DNA of 64,000 nucleotides from Pseudomonas sp. KU26590 (GTDB lineage Bacteria; Pseudomonadota; Gammaproteobacteria; Pseudomonadales; Pseudomonadaceae), in contig NZ_CP110644.1 in NCBI RefSeq assembly GCF_026153515.1, positions 2,323,501 to 2,387,500 on the forward strand, written 5' to 3'. The notes beneath the pieces are model-generated. The model was given only the letters and a program-made list of their open reading frames with translations. It was not told the origin of the DNA and did no database searches. How positions within the stretch are numbered: position 1 is the first letter of the stretch; the number at the start of each line of letters is the position of its first letter. A program made the position numbers and the translations under genes. Of the stretch, positions 25,853-35,100 are shown in pieces.

Positions 25853-27196
25853 ATGCAAGTTAAGCGTTTTTTCGCCGCCGATATGCGACAAGCCATGAAA
25901 CTGGTTCGCGATGAGCTGGGCGCTGAAGCTGCCATCATCGGGAACCGGCGGATCGCCGGCGGCGTGGAACTGACCGCCGCCCTGGATTACAAGTTGTCTG
26001 CGCTGGCCCCGCGTGTACCGAACATCGAACTCGAAGAAGAGCTGCGCAAGACCCAGTCGCGCATCGTCACCGCTCAGGCTGAGCTGACCCATCGCAGCGA
26101 GCTGGACACTGTTGCCAATCGCCAGTTGTTCGCTGGCCTGGCGATGGATGACAGCAAGCAGATCGAACCGACCCTGGAAGAACCGTTTCGCCCGTCGATC
26201 CACGCCGCTGTGGCCGCTGAACGTGCCGAGCGCAAGGCTGAGCCGGCGGTGGGCGATCGTGCCTACGAAGCGATGCGCTCCGAATTGAACGGTCTGCGCG
26301 AACTGCTGGAAGTCCAGCTGGGCTCGCTGGCCTGGAACCAGCTGCAAGGCAGCCGTCCGCAGCAGGCCAACCTGTGGCGCCGTCTGCAACGCGTCGGCCT
26401 CTCCGGCCCGCTGTCCCGCGATCTGCTGGCGATGGTCCCGGAATCCAGTGATCAGGCCCACACCTGGCGCATGCTGCTGGCCCATCTGGCCCGCATGATT
26501 GCCACGCCTGACGTCGAGCCACTGGAAGAGGGCGGTGTGATTGCCATGGTCGGCCCTGCCGGCATGGGCAAAACCACCACGCTGGCTAAACTGGCGGCCC
26601 GATATGTGTTGAAATACGGCGCGCAAAATATCGCGCTGGTGAGCATGGACAGTTTCCGCATTGGCGCTCAGGAACAGCTGAAAACCCTGGGTCGGATCCT
26701 CAATGTACCGGTCACCCACGTCGACCCGGGCCAGTCCCTGGCACAGGCGCTGGAGCCGCTGTTGCGCAAGCGCGTGGTGTTGATCGACACCGCCGGCCTG
26801 CAAGCCAGCGATCCGGCCCTGCGTCTGCAACTGGAAACCCTCGCCGGGCGTGGCATCAAGGCGCGCAACTACCTGGTGCTGGCGACAACCAGCCAGAAGC
26901 AGGTGCTGTCAGCGGCTTATCACAGTTATAAACGTTGCGGCCTGGCCGGGTGCATCCTGACCAAGCTCGACGAAACGGCCAGCCTGGGCGAAGTGCTCAG
27001 CCTGGCCGTGACACACGAACTGCCTGTGGCCTATCTCACTGATGGCCCACGGATACCGGATGATCTGCATTTGCCGCGTCGGCACCAATTGGTGAGCCGG
27101 GCAGTCAGCGTGCAGATGCAGGAGGAGCCTAGCGAGGAAGCGATGGCGGATATGTTTGCGGATCTTTATCACAGCACCGGCAAGCGCGCGGGCTAG
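25853..27196 (+). CDS. flhF: FlhF, SRP-type GTPase setting polar flagellar site
   Basis: 447 residues. The N-terminal segment (QVKRFFAADMRQAMKLVRDE) is typical of FlhF. The NG GTPase domain begins ~residue 180: G1 is VGPAGMGKTTTLAKLAARY, then SMDSFRIGAQEQLKTLGRIL, G3 LIDTAGL, G4-like ILTKLDETASLGEVLS. FlhF recruits the first basal body components to the cell pole. It is 11 bp after flhA. Confidence 0.96.
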   Translation: MQVKRFFAADMRQAMKLVRDELGAEAAIIGNRRIAGGVELTAALDYKLSALAPRVPNIELEEELRKTQSRIVTAQAELTHRSELDTVANRQLFAGLAMDDSKQIEPTLEEPFRPSIHAAVAAERAERKAEPAVGDRAYEAMRSELNGLRELLEVQLGSLAWNQLQGSRPQQANLWRRLQRVGLSGPLSRDLLAMVPESSDQAHTWRMLLAHLARMIATPDVEPLEEGGVIAMVGPAGMGKTTTLAKLAARYVLKYGAQNIALVSMDSFRIGAQEQLKTLGRILNVPVTHVDPGQSLAQALEPLLRKRVVLIDTAGLQASDPALRLQLETLAGRGIKARNYLVLATTSQKQVLSAAYHSYKRCGLAGCILTKLDETASLGEVLSLAVTHELPVAYLTDGPRIPDDLHLPRRHQLVSRAVSVQMQEEPSEEAMADMFADLYHSTGKRAG

Positions 27197-27314
27197 GTAT
27201 AGAAAATGACAGTGGAATTTTCCTGCATCGATGGTCTGCCAGGCATTGTTCAGGCACTGAACGTGCAGCCCGACATGTGGCTTAGGTCTAAGCAAGACAA
27301 GGTAAACAATTAAC

Positions 27315-28148
27315 ATGGGCAGCATGCATCCCGTACAGGTTATCGCGGTAACCGGTGGCAAAGGTGGCGTAGGCAAGACCAACGTTTCAGTGAATCTTTC
27401 ACTGGCACTGGCCGAGCTGGGACGTCGCGTCATGCTGCTGGACGCCGATCTGGGTCTGGCCAACGTCGACGTATTATTGGGACTGACCCCCAAACGCACC
27501 CTGGCTGACGTCATCGAGGGGCGGTGCGAACTGCGCGATGTCCTGCTGCAGGGCCCGGGCGGCGTACGCATCGTGCCGGCGGCATCGGGCACCCAGAGCA
27601 TGGTCCACCTGACCCCGGCGCAGCATGCCGGGTTGATTCAGGCGTTCAGTGACATCGGCGACAACCTCGATGTGCTGGTCATCGATACCGCCGCCGGCAT
27701 CGGCGAGTCGGTGGTGAGCTTCGTCCGCGCCGCCCAGGAAGTGCTGCTGGTGGTGTGCGACGAGCCCACGTCGATCACCGACGCCTACGCCCTGATCAAA
27801 CTGCTCAACCGCGATTACGGCATGAACCGCTTCCGCGTCCTGGCCAACATGGCCCAGAGCCCGCAGGAAGGGCGCAACCTCTTCGCCAAGCTGACGAAAG
27901 TCACCGACCGTTTTCTCGACGTGGCCCTGCAATATGTAGGCGCTGTGCCGTACGACGAATGCGTACGCAAGGCCGTGCAGAAACAGCGCGCCGTGTACGA
28001 AGCGTTTCCGCGTTCCAAATGTGCGTTGGCGTTCAAGGCCATCGCGCAGAAAGTCGACACCTGGCCGCTCCCGGCGAACCCGCGCGGCCATCTGGAATTT
28101 TTCGTAGAACGCCTCGTGCATCACACCAGCGCAGGGCCCGTCTCATGA
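27315..28148 (+). CDS. fleN: FleN (FlhG), flagellar number regulator
   Basis: 277 residues. A deviant Walker A, AVTGGKGGVGKTNVSVNLSL, marks it as a MinD/ParA ATPase; switch I/Walker B is LLDADLGLANVDVLLGL and VLVIDTAAGI. FleN binds FleQ and lowers its activator function, keeping one or few flagella per cell. The start is ATG 27315 (AAGG 12 bases upstream); an internal ATG at 27324 is less likely. The 118-bp gap to flhF holds no clear sigma-54 promoter. It overlaps fliA by ATGA. Confidence 0.96.
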   Translation: MGSMHPVQVIAVTGGKGGVGKTNVSVNLSLALAELGRRVMLLDADLGLANVDVLLGLTPKRTLADVIEGRCELRDVLLQGPGGVRIVPAASGTQSMVHLTPAQHAGLIQAFSDIGDNLDVLVIDTAAGIGESVVSFVRAAQEVLLVVCDEPTSITDAYALIKLLNRDYGMNRFRVLANMAQSPQEGRNLFAKLTKVTDRFLDVALQYVGAVPYDECVRKAVQKQRAVYEAFPRSKCALAFKAIAQKVDTWPLPANPRGHLEFFVERLVHHTSAGPVS

Positions 28149-28888
28149 CAGCAAGTGGCTATCGCATGTACAGCAAATCGTCCAAAGACTCCCAGTATGA
28201 GCTGATCGAGCGGTATGCCCCGCTGGTCAAACGAATCGCCTACCACTTGCTGGCGCGTCTGCCGGCCAGCGTGCAGGTCGAGGACTTGATCCAGGCGGGC
28301 ATGATTGGCTTGCTCGAAGTCTCGACCAAATACGACTCCACCAAAGGGGCCAGTTTCGAGACGTACGCGGGTATTCGTATCCGTGGCGCGATGCTCGACG
28401 AAGTGCGCAAGGGGGATTGGGCACCGCGCTCGGTCCACCGCAACACGCGCATGGTCAGCGACGCAATTCGTGCAATCGAAGCGAAAACCGGTCGTGACGC
28501 TAAAGATCACGAGGTTGCTGCCGAACTTGAAATGAGTCTCGACGATTACTACGGGATTTTGAACGATACCCTGGGCAGCCGCCTGTTCAGTTTCGACGAC
28601 CTGTTGCAGGACGGCGAACACGAAGGGCTGCACGAGGACGGCGCGAGCCAGTCCCTCGAACCGTCGCGGGATCTGGAAGACGAGCGCTTCCAGGCTGCGC
28701 TGGCCGAGGCCATTGCCAACTTGCCCGAACGTGAACGCCTGGTGTTGTCGCTGTACTACGACGAAGAGCTGAACCTCAAGGAAATCGGTGAGGTCCTGGG
28801 GGTCAGCGAGTCGCGGGTCAGCCAGCTGCACAGCCAATGCGCGGCGCGTTTGCGCGGTCGTCTTGGCGAGTGGCGCGCACGTTCATGA
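28145..28888 (+). CDS. fliA: FliA, sigma-28 flagellar sigma factor
   Basis: 247 residues from ATG 28145, overlapping the fleN stop. Region 2 is YAPLVKRIAYHLLARLPASV to FETYAGIRIRGAMLDEVRKG, region 3 is APRSVHRNTRMVSDAIRAIE, and region 4 is NLPERERLVLSLYYDEELNL to LGVSESRVSQLHSQCAARLR. FliA transcribes class IV genes (fliC, flgMN, several che and mot genes); the candidate site at 36850 fits its consensus. Confidence 0.97.
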   Translation: MTASGYRMYSKSSKDSQYELIERYAPLVKRIAYHLLARLPASVQVEDLIQAGMIGLLEVSTKYDSTKGASFETYAGIRIRGAMLDEVRKGDWAPRSVHRNTRMVSDAIRAIEAKTGRDAKDHEVAAELEMSLDDYYGILNDTLGSRLFSFDDLLQDGEHEGLHEDGASQSLEPSRDLEDERFQAALAEAIANLPERERLVLSLYYDEELNLKEIGEVLGVSESRVSQLHSQCAARLRGRLGEWRARS

Positions 28889-28892
28889 ATGA

Positions 28893-28914
28893 GGCGCAGG
28901 CTGCGAGGCCTGCG
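28893..28914 (+). terminator. Stem-loop after fliA
   Basis: GCGCAGG and CCTGCGC pair 7 bp around an 8-base loop, five bases after the fliA stop. It has no T-run, so it is either a weak terminator or a 3' stabiliser. Confidence 0.4.
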
Positions 28915-29128
28915 CGTTGCGTGTAAGACCGGCTGTGCAAGACGTGAGCGGGAAGTAAAGAGACACGGCAGGAGTCGGTCGAACCGGGTCGTAGAGGATC
29001 CGGTTTCGCTGCGCTTGTCCCCGTCGATTAAAACCCCTCTTCATGTTCGGCACAGCCGGTATTGATTGAACGCGCGTTCAGGTGCTGAACGCGTTAAAGA
29101 CTGCTTGGAGGTCGAATTGGACAAGAAC

Positions 29129-29503
29129 ATGAAAATCCTCATCGTTGATGACTTCTCAACGATGCGGCGGATCATAAAAAACCTGTTGCGTGACCTTGGG
29201 TTCACCAACACGGCCGAAGCAGATGACGGACTCACCGCATTGCCGATGCTGCAAAGCGGCGCCTTTGACTTCCTCGTCACTGACTGGAACATGCCTGGCA
29301 TGTCCGGCATCGACTTGTTGCGTCAGGTGCGTGCCGACGAGCGTCTGCGCAGTCTGCCGGTGCTGATGGTCACTGCCGAAGCCAAGCGCGAGCAGATCAT
29401 CGAAGCCGCTCAGGCCGGTGTGAACGGCTACGTGGTAAAGCCGTTCACGGCGCAAGTGCTCAAAGAGAAAATCGAAAAGATCTTCGAGCGCGTCAATAGC
29501 TGA
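29129..29503 (+). CDS. cheY: CheY, chemotaxis response regulator
   Basis: 124 residues from ATG 29129 ([20 protein letters not shown]), the usual family length. A TTG at 29117 (reading MDKNMKIL) is better spaced from the GGAGG at 29107-29111 and could be the true start. The acidic pocket is D8-D9, phospho-acceptor D52 in LVTDWNMPG, then the T/K switch residues in VTAEAK and YVVKPF. CheY-P binds FliM and reverses the motor. It begins the cheYZA cluster, 240 bp after fliA. Confidence 0.96.
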   Translation: MKILIVDDFSTMRRIIKNLLRDLGFTNTAEADDGLTALPMLQSGAFDFLVTDWNMPGMSGIDLLRQVRADERLRSLPVLMVTAEAKREQIIEAAQAGVNGYVVKPFTAQVLKEKIEKIFERVNS

Positions 29504-29522
29504 TGTCCGCTGCGAGGGCGCT

Positions 29523-30311
29523 ATGGATTCCAAAGATTCGACAATGGGTGACTTTGAGTCAACCCTGAAGAAACACGCACAAGAGCTGGTCGCGAGCCTT
29601 GAAAAAGGCAAGTTCGGCGACGCCGTGCAACTGATCCATGAGCTTAACCAGACCCGCGACCGCGGCCTGTATCAGGAAGTCGGCAAACTGACGCGCGAGC
29701 TGCACAGCGCGATCGTCAACTTCCAGATCGACCCGAACATGCCGCAGGCCGAGGAGGTCTCTCAGATCACCGACGCCACCGAGCGGCTGTCGTACGTGGT
29801 CAGGCTGACTGAAAACGCGGCCAACCGGACCATGGACCTGGTGGAGCTGAGCACGCCGTTGATGCACGGGCTCACGGATGACGCCAAGTCGTTGAGCGCC
29901 GACTGGGGACGCTTCATGCGCCGAGAGATCAGCGCTGAAGAGTTTCGTGATCTGGCACGCCGCGTCGATGTGTTCCTGACCCGCAGCGAAAAGGAGACCA
30001 CCGAAGTCTCCGCGCACCTGAATGACATTCTGCTGGCTCAGGATTACCAGGACCTCACCGGTCAGGTGATCAAGCGCGTGACCACGCTGGTCACCGAAGT
30101 CGAGCGCAACCTGCTCAAGCTGGTGCTCATGGCGAGCCAGGTGGACCGCTTCGCGGGCATCGAGCACGACCAGGAAGTGTTCCGTCAGGAAAAAGAACAA
30201 GAAAAACTTCACTCCAAGGGTGAAGGTCCGCAGATTCATGCCGATAAACGTGAAGACGTTGTATCCGGACAGGATGATGTTGACGATCTGCTATCCAGCC
30301 TCGGATTCTGA
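29523..30311 (+). CDS. cheZ: CheZ, CheY-P phosphatase
   Basis: 262 residues, a long four-helix bundle. The catalytic segment is ILLAQDYQDLTGQVIKRVTT, holding the DYQDLTGQ motif whose Gln positions the attacking water. The C-terminal DDVDDLLSSLGF is the amphipathic CheY-binding peptide. It is 19 bp after cheY. Confidence 0.95.
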   Translation: MDSKDSTMGDFESTLKKHAQELVASLEKGKFGDAVQLIHELNQTRDRGLYQEVGKLTRELHSAIVNFQIDPNMPQAEEVSQITDATERLSYVVRLTENAANRTMDLVELSTPLMHGLTDDAKSLSADWGRFMRREISAEEFRDLARRVDVFLTRSEKETTEVSAHLNDILLAQDYQDLTGQVIKRVTTLVTEVERNLLKLVLMASQVDRFAGIEHDQEVFRQEKEQEKLHSKGEGPQIHADKREDVVSGQDDVDDLLSSLGF

Positions 30312-30359
30312 TTCGGTCATTCTTATTCGGACTTCAGGTTTTCTGTGAAAGTGGCTGCT

Positions 30360-30404
30360 GGGCCCGCGCGCCAATGCTTCGACGAGAGCAATGCGCGCAG
30401 GCCC
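30360..30404 (+). other. Imperfect hairpin between cheZ and cheA
   Basis: GGGCC-C-GCGCGC on the left pairs with GCGCGC-A-GGCCC on the right around a ~21-base loop. No T-run. It may limit read-through or protect the cheZ 3' end; no promoter is recognisable in the 144-bp gap. Confidence 0.4.
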
Positions 30405-30455
30405 TCAGTGCAGCCTCCGGATCGGTTTGACGGTTAATTTTAGGAGCACCCCCCA

Positions 30456-32873
30456 ATGAGCTTCGGCGCCGATGAAGAAATCCTTCAGGATTTTCTGGTA
30501 GAGGCCGGCGAGATTCTCGAGCTGTTGTCAGAGCAGTTGGTCGAGCTGGAAAGCCGACCTGACGATGCGGACCTGCTCAATGCAATTTTTCGCGGTTTTC
30601 ACACTGTAAAAGGGGGCGCCGGCTTCCTCCAGCTCAACGAGCTGGTTGAATGCTGTCACATCGCCGAGAACGTGTTCGACATCCTGCGCAAGGGTGAACG
30701 CCGCGTCGACTCGGAGCTCATGGACGTGGTGCTCGAAGCACTCGACACCGTCAACAGCATGTTCGGTCAAGTGCGCGAGCGTTCCAGCGTCACCCCGGCC
30801 ACGCCTGAATTGCTCGCCGCGCTGGCTCGCCTGGCCGAGCCGGCATCGGCAGAAGAGATCGCTGCGGCACCGGTGGTTGAAGAGCCGGTTGCTGAAGCGC
30901 CTTCCGAAGACATCACCGATCTTGAATTCGAACAGCTTCTGGATTCGCTGAACGCCGTCAAGGCGCAAGCGGCAGGCGCTCCTGCGCCGGCTGCGTCTGC
31001 ACCAGTAGCCGCGGCAACTGTTGCAGCCTCACCGGCGGCAGCGGTTTCCGCTGCACCGGCCGGCACTGCGGCCAGCGATGAAATCACCGACGACGAATTC
31101 GAATCACTCCTCGATCAGCTGCATGGCAAAGGGCAGTTCGCCGTCGATGCCGTGCAACCGCCGGCGGCTGCGACGCCGTCTGCCGCACCGGCCAGTGACG
31201 AAATCACTGACGACGAATTCGAGTCGCTGCTGGACCAGTTGCATGGCAAAGGCTCGTTCTCGTCGGATGCCGTTGGCGCTGCTGCTCCTGGCGCTGCGGC
31301 TCCTGCTGCCCCTGCACCTGCCGCACCGGTTGCGCCCGCTGCCCCGTCGAAAGCCGCTGCCCCGGACGAAATCACCGACAACGAATTCGAAGACTTGCTG
31401 GATCAGTTGCACGGCAAAGGCAAGTTCGAACCTGCAGTCGCTGCCGCCGCACCTGCTGCCGCGCCTGCTGCACCGGCCAAGAAGCCCGAGCCTGTCAAAG
31501 CCGAACCGGTAAAAGCAACGCCTGCTGCGGCGGTTCCGGCCAAAGCCGCTCCTGCCGCTGCCGCTGCCGCTGCCGCTGCCGCTGCCGCTGCCGCTGCCGC
31601 TGCCGCTGCCGCTGCCGCTGCCGCTGCCGCTGCCCCTGCCGCTGCCCCTGCACCGGCTCGTGCTGCTGCTCCCGCGCCTAGCGAAAAACCGCCGTCTGAA
31701 GCGGAAACCACCGTGCGCGTCGACACCGCGCGGCTGGACGAGATCATGAACATGGTCGGCGAACTGGTGCTGGTGCGTAACCGCCTGGTGCGCCTGGGCG
31801 CCAACAGCGCCGACGAAGCCATGTCCAAGGCCGTGTCCAACCTAGACGTGGTCACCGCTGACCTGCAGACCGCGGTCATGAAGACCCGCATGCAGCCGAT
31901 CAAGAAAGTGTTCGGTCGCTTCCCGCGACTGGTTCGCGATCTGGCACGTCAGCTGAAGAAAGAAATCAGCCTTGAACTGGTGGGTGAAGAAACCGACCTG
32001 GACAAAAACCTCGTCGAGGCCCTGGCCGACCCGCTGGTCCACTTGGTGCGCAACGCGGTCGATCACGGTATCGAGTCGCCGGAAGAGCGGGAAGCGTCGG
32101 GCAAGCCCCGCAACGGTCGTGTGATTCTGGCGGCCGAACAGGAAGGCGATCACATCCTGCTGTCGATTTCCGATGACGGCAAAGGCATGGACCCTGCGGT
32201 TCTGCGTGCGATCGCGGTCAAGCGTGGTGTGATGGACAAGGATGCAGCGGATCGCCTCAGCGACACCGACTGCTACAACCTGATCTTCGCGCCGGGCTTC
32301 TCGACCAAAACCGAGATTTCCGATGTGTCCGGGCGTGGCGTGGGCATGGACGTGGTGAAAACCAAGATCGCCCAGCTCAACGGCTCGATCAGCATCGATT
32401 CCACCAAAGGCCTGGGTTCGAAGATCATCATCAAGGTGCCGCTGACCCTGGCGATCATGCCGACGCTGATGGTCATGCTCGGCAACCAGGCCTTCGCGTT
32501 CCCGCTGGTCAACGTCAACGAGATCTTCCACCTGGACCTGTCGACCACCAACGTCGTCGACGGTCAGGAAGTGGTCATCGTCCGCGACAAGGCGCTGCCA
32601 CTGTTCTACCTCAAGCGCTGGCTGGTCAGCTCGGCGGCTCACGAGGAGCAGCGCGAAGGCCACGTGGTGATTCTGTCGGTGGGCACGCAACGCATCGGCT
32701 TCGTGGTTGATCAGTTGGTCGGTCAGGAAGAAGTGGTGATCAAGCCGCTGGGCAAAATGCTGCAAGGCACGCCGGGCATGTCGGGCGCCACCATCACCGG
32801 TGACGGCCGCATCGCACTGATTCTCGATGTCCCGAGCATGCTCAAGCGCTACGCAGCACGACGGATGGGTTAA
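30456..32873 (+). CDS. cheA: CheA, chemotaxis histidine kinase
   Basis: 805 residues, longer than E. coli CheA (654) because of a large P1-P3 linker. The P1 Hpt domain has H49 in FHTVKGGAGFL. The linker (~150-400) carries four copies of an acidic motif: ITDLEFEQLLDSLNA (~152) and three of EITDDEFESLLDQLHGKG (~208, ~248, ~304), then 27 consecutive alanines (367-393). P3 follows (VDTARLDEIMNMVGELVLVR), then the P4 kinase with LVRNAVDHGIE, DDGKGMD and SGRGVGMDVVK, then the P5 CheW-like domain. It phosphorylates CheY and CheB. The linker motifs may bind ParP (inference). Confidence 0.97.
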   Translation: MSFGADEEILQDFLVEAGEILELLSEQLVELESRPDDADLLNAIFRGFHTVKGGAGFLQLNELVECCHIAENVFDILRKGERRVDSELMDVVLEALDTVNSMFGQVRERSSVTPATPELLAALARLAEPASAEEIAAAPVVEEPVAEAPSEDITDLEFEQLLDSLNAVKAQAAGAPAPAASAPVAAATVAASPAAAVSAAPAGTAASDEITDDEFESLLDQLHGKGQFAVDAVQPPAAATPSAAPASDEITDDEFESLLDQLHGKGSFSSDAVGAAAPGAAAPAAPAPAAPVAPAAPSKAAAPDEITDNEFEDLLDQLHGKGKFEPAVAAAAPAAAPAAPAKKPEPVKAEPVKATPAAAVPAKAAPAAAAAAAAAAAAAAAAAAAAAAAAAAAPAAAPAPARAAAPAPSEKPPSEAETTVRVDTARLDEIMNMVGELVLVRNRLVRLGANSADEAMSKAVSNLDVVTADLQTAVMKTRMQPIKKVFGRFPRLVRDLARQLKKEISLELVGEETDLDKNLVEALADPLVHLVRNAVDHGIESPEEREASGKPRNGRVILAAEQEGDHILLSISDDGKGMDPAVLRAIAVKRGVMDKDAADRLSDTDCYNLIFAPGFSTKTEISDVSGRGVGMDVVKTKIAQLNGSISIDSTKGLGSKIIIKVPLTLAIMPTLMVMLGNQAFAFPLVNVNEIFHLDLSTTNVVDGQEVVIVRDKALPLFYLKRWLVSSAAHEEQREGHVVILSVGTQRIGFVVDQLVGQEEVVIKPLGKMLQGTPGMSGATITGDGRIALILDVPSMLKRYAARRMG
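31555..31632 (+). repeat. Hexanucleotide microsatellite (CCGCTG)13 inside cheA
   Basis: Thirteen uninterrupted CCGCTG units followed by degenerate ones; it encodes the alanine run. Unit gain or loss keeps frame and changes the linker by two alanines. Confidence 0.95.
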
Positions 32874-32909
32874 GCAGGATCGGCTTCGGTAGGGCGGATT
32901 GTGATGTTC

Positions 32910-33083
32910 TGTAGGACCGGCTTTAGCCGGGAAGAGGGCAGGGTGAACACCCTTGGTTTTGTGGTGTGACACCCGACGCCTTCCCGGCTAAAGCCGGTCC
33001 TACACGGGAAGAGCCCGGTATGGACACTCCGGATTTTGCGGTGTGACGTCCGACGCCTTCCCGGCTAAAGCCGGTCCTACAGG
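32910..33083. repeat. Three REP elements, GGACCGGCTTTAGCCGG type
   Basis: One forward copy (~32910-32936) and two reverse copies (~32979-33005 and ~33056-33082), the latter two within a ~77-bp partial duplication (GTGTGAC followed by CCGACGCCTTCCCGGC). They occupy the 328-bp cheA-cheB gap, which holds no gene. Confidence 0.85.
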
Positions 33084-33201
33084 CCCTGTTTAAAGCGCGA
33101 AAACCGGTCCCACTGGCCTGTTCCACTCGCCAATGTGACCCAAGCTACGTAATACAGGGCGCGCAGACTCCTCATGGGGCGGCGCGCTCTTTGGAGTGTT
33201 T

Positions 33202-34353
33202 ATGGCAGTCAAGGTTCTCGTCGTGGACGATTCGGGTTTTTTCCGACGTCGTGTTTCGGAAATTCTCTCTTCAGATCCCACGATCCAGGTGGTCGGTACC
33301 GCCACCAATGGCAAGGAAGCCATTGACCAAGCCCTGGCCCTCAAGCCTGACGTGATCACCATGGACTACGAAATGCCGATGATGGATGGCATTACCGCGG
33401 TCCGTCACATCATGCAGCGCTGCCCGACCCCGGTGTTGATGTTCTCCTCCCTGACCCACGAAGGCGCCCGAGTGACCCTCGATGCGCTGGACGCTGGCGC
33501 GGTGGATTTCCTGCCGAAGAATTTCGAAGACATCTCGCGCAACCCCGAGAAGGTCAAACAGATGCTGTGCGAGAAAGTACACAGCATCTCCCGCAGCAAC
33601 CGTCGTTTCAGCGGTTACGGCAGCACGCCTTCTGCCACTTCGGCACCCGCGCCGTCTGCTGCACCTGCTGCCCCGCGCAGCACGTCTGCCGCACCCAGCC
33701 CGTCGCGTCCGGGGCCAGCCCCTGCGCCTGCACGTTCAGCCGCGCCGGCGTCCCATCATCACGCGTCAACCTCGGGTGCGCCCAAGCGCAAAGCCTACAA
33801 ACTGGTGGCGATCGGTACCTCCACCGGTGGCCCGGTGGCCTTGCAGCGGGTGTTGACCCAACTGCCGGCCAACTTCCCGGCGCCCATCGTGCTGATCCAG
33901 CACATGCCAGCCGCGTTCACCAAAGCCTTCGCCGAGCGTCTCGACAAGCTTTGCCGCATCAGCGTCAAGGAAGCCGAAGACGGCGACATCCTGCGTCCCG
34001 GTCTGGCATTGCTGGCCCCGGGCGGCAAACAGATGATGGTCGATGGTCGCGGTGCGGTGAAAATCCTGCCGGGGGACGAGCGCTTGAACTACAAGCCCTG
34101 CGTCGACATCACGTTCGGCTCGGCGGCAAAATCCTACAGCGATAAAGTCCTCGCGGTCGTCCTCACCGGGATGGGCGCTGACGGCCGTGAAGGCGCGCGT
34201 CTGCTCAAACAGAGCGGCAGCCAGATCTGGGCGCAGGACGAAGCCAGTTGTGTGATCTACGGCATGCCCATGGCGATCGTCAAAGCCGAACTGGCCGACG
34301 CCGTTTACAGCCTCGACGACATCGGGCGCCACCTGGTGGAGGCCTGCAGCTGA
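33202..34353 (+). CDS. cheB: CheB, chemoreceptor methylesterase
   Basis: 383 residues from ATG 33202 (TTGGAG just upstream); a GTG six bases earlier overlaps that site. The receiver has D55 in [14 protein letters not shown] Pro/Ala/Ser-rich linker (~140-190) leads to the CheB methylesterase domain, with catalytic Ser in [12 protein letters not shown], His in LIQHMP and Asp in [10 protein letters not shown]. It demethylates and deamidates receptors for adaptation. The stop overlaps the motC start by one base. Confidence 0.97.
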   Translation: MAVKVLVVDDSGFFRRRVSEILSSDPTIQVVGTATNGKEAIDQALALKPDVITMDYEMPMMDGITAVRHIMQRCPTPVLMFSSLTHEGARVTLDALDAGAVDFLPKNFEDISRNPEKVKQMLCEKVHSISRSNRRFSGYGSTPSATSAPAPSAAPAAPRSTSAAPSPSRPGPAPAPARSAAPASHHHASTSGAPKRKAYKLVAIGTSTGGPVALQRVLTQLPANFPAPIVLIQHMPAAFTKAFAERLDKLCRISVKEAEDGDILRPGLALLAPGGKQMMVDGRGAVKILPGDERLNYKPCVDITFGSAAKSYSDKVLAVVLTGMGADGREGARLLKQSGSQIWAQDEASCVIYGMPMAIVKAELADAVYSLDDIGRHLVEACS

Positions 34354-35093
34354 TGGATGTCTTGACGCTCATAGGGATCATTCTGGCGTTCGTCGCGATC
34401 ATCGGCGGCAACTTCCTTGAAGGCGGTCACCTGGGCGCCTTGCTCAACGGTCCGGCCGCGCTGATTGTGCTCGGCGGGACGCTGGCGGCCTGCCTGGTGC
34501 AGACGCCGATGAGCGCGTTCAAGCGGGCGATGCAGATCTTCATCTGGATTCTGTTTCCGCCACGGATTGATCTGGCGGGCGGCATCGATCGCGTCGTGTC
34601 CTGGAGCCTCACCGCGCGCAAGGAGGGCCTGCTTGGCCTCGAAGCCGTGGCGGATTCGGAGCCCGATAACTATTCACGCAAAGGCCTGCAACTGCTGGTC
34701 GACGGCGCTGAACCGGCGGCTATACGCGGCATTCTGGAAGTGGATTTCATCACCCAGGAAAGCCGCGACATCCAGGCCGCCAAGGTCTACGAAAGCATGG
34801 GCGGCTATGCGCCCACGATAGGCATCATCGGCGCGGTCATGGGCCTGATCCATGTCATGGGCAACCTGGCCGACCCCAATCAACTGGGGAGCGGGATTGC
34901 CGTCGCGTTTATTGCCACCATCTATGGCGTGGCGTCCGCCAACCTGTTTCTTCTGCCGGTGGCGAACAAGCTCAAAGCCGTGGCGATCCGTCAGTCTCGC
35001 TACCGGGAAATGCTCCTCGAAGGCCTGCTGTCGATTGCCGAAGGCGAGAACCCGCGCTCGATCGAATTGAAGCTGCAAGGCTTCATGGAGTGA
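34353..35093 (+). CDS. motC: MotC, flagellar stator subunit (MotA-like)
   Basis: 246 residues from ATG 34353. Four membrane segments; the MotA/ExbB domain has GGYAPTIGIIGAVMGLIHVM and LGSGIAVAFIATIYGVASAN, with the proline between TM3 and TM4 that couples to the MotB aspartate. The cytoplasmic loop carries the charged FliG-facing residues. MotC-MotD is the second Pseudomonas stator pair, needed for swarming in P. aeruginosa. It pairs with the downstream motD. Confidence 0.95.
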   Translation: MDVLTLIGIILAFVAIIGGNFLEGGHLGALLNGPAALIVLGGTLAACLVQTPMSAFKRAMQIFIWILFPPRIDLAGGIDRVVSWSLTARKEGLLGLEAVADSEPDNYSRKGLQLLVDGAEPAAIRGILEVDFITQESRDIQAAKVYESMGGYAPTIGIIGAVMGLIHVMGNLADPNQLGSGIAVAFIATIYGVASANLFLLPVANKLKAVAIRQSRYREMLLEGLLSIAEGENPRSIELKLQGFME

Positions 35094-35100
35094 TGGACTG

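Noticed and set aside
27197..27314. sigma-54 promoter before fleN (TGGAATTTTCCTGC and TGGCTTAGGTCTAAGC)
   Set aside because: GG-GC spacing is 9 and 11 bp instead of 10 in these two candidates.
29030..29080. FliA promoter before cheY (TAAAAC ... GCCGGTAT)
   Set aside because: The -10 has two mismatches to GCCGATAA and the spacer is about seven bases too long.
31403..31903. Minus-strand frame with a long alanine run opposite cheA
   Set aside because: The CCGCTG repeat reads as Ala-rich on the opposite strand as well; no start context and no domain.
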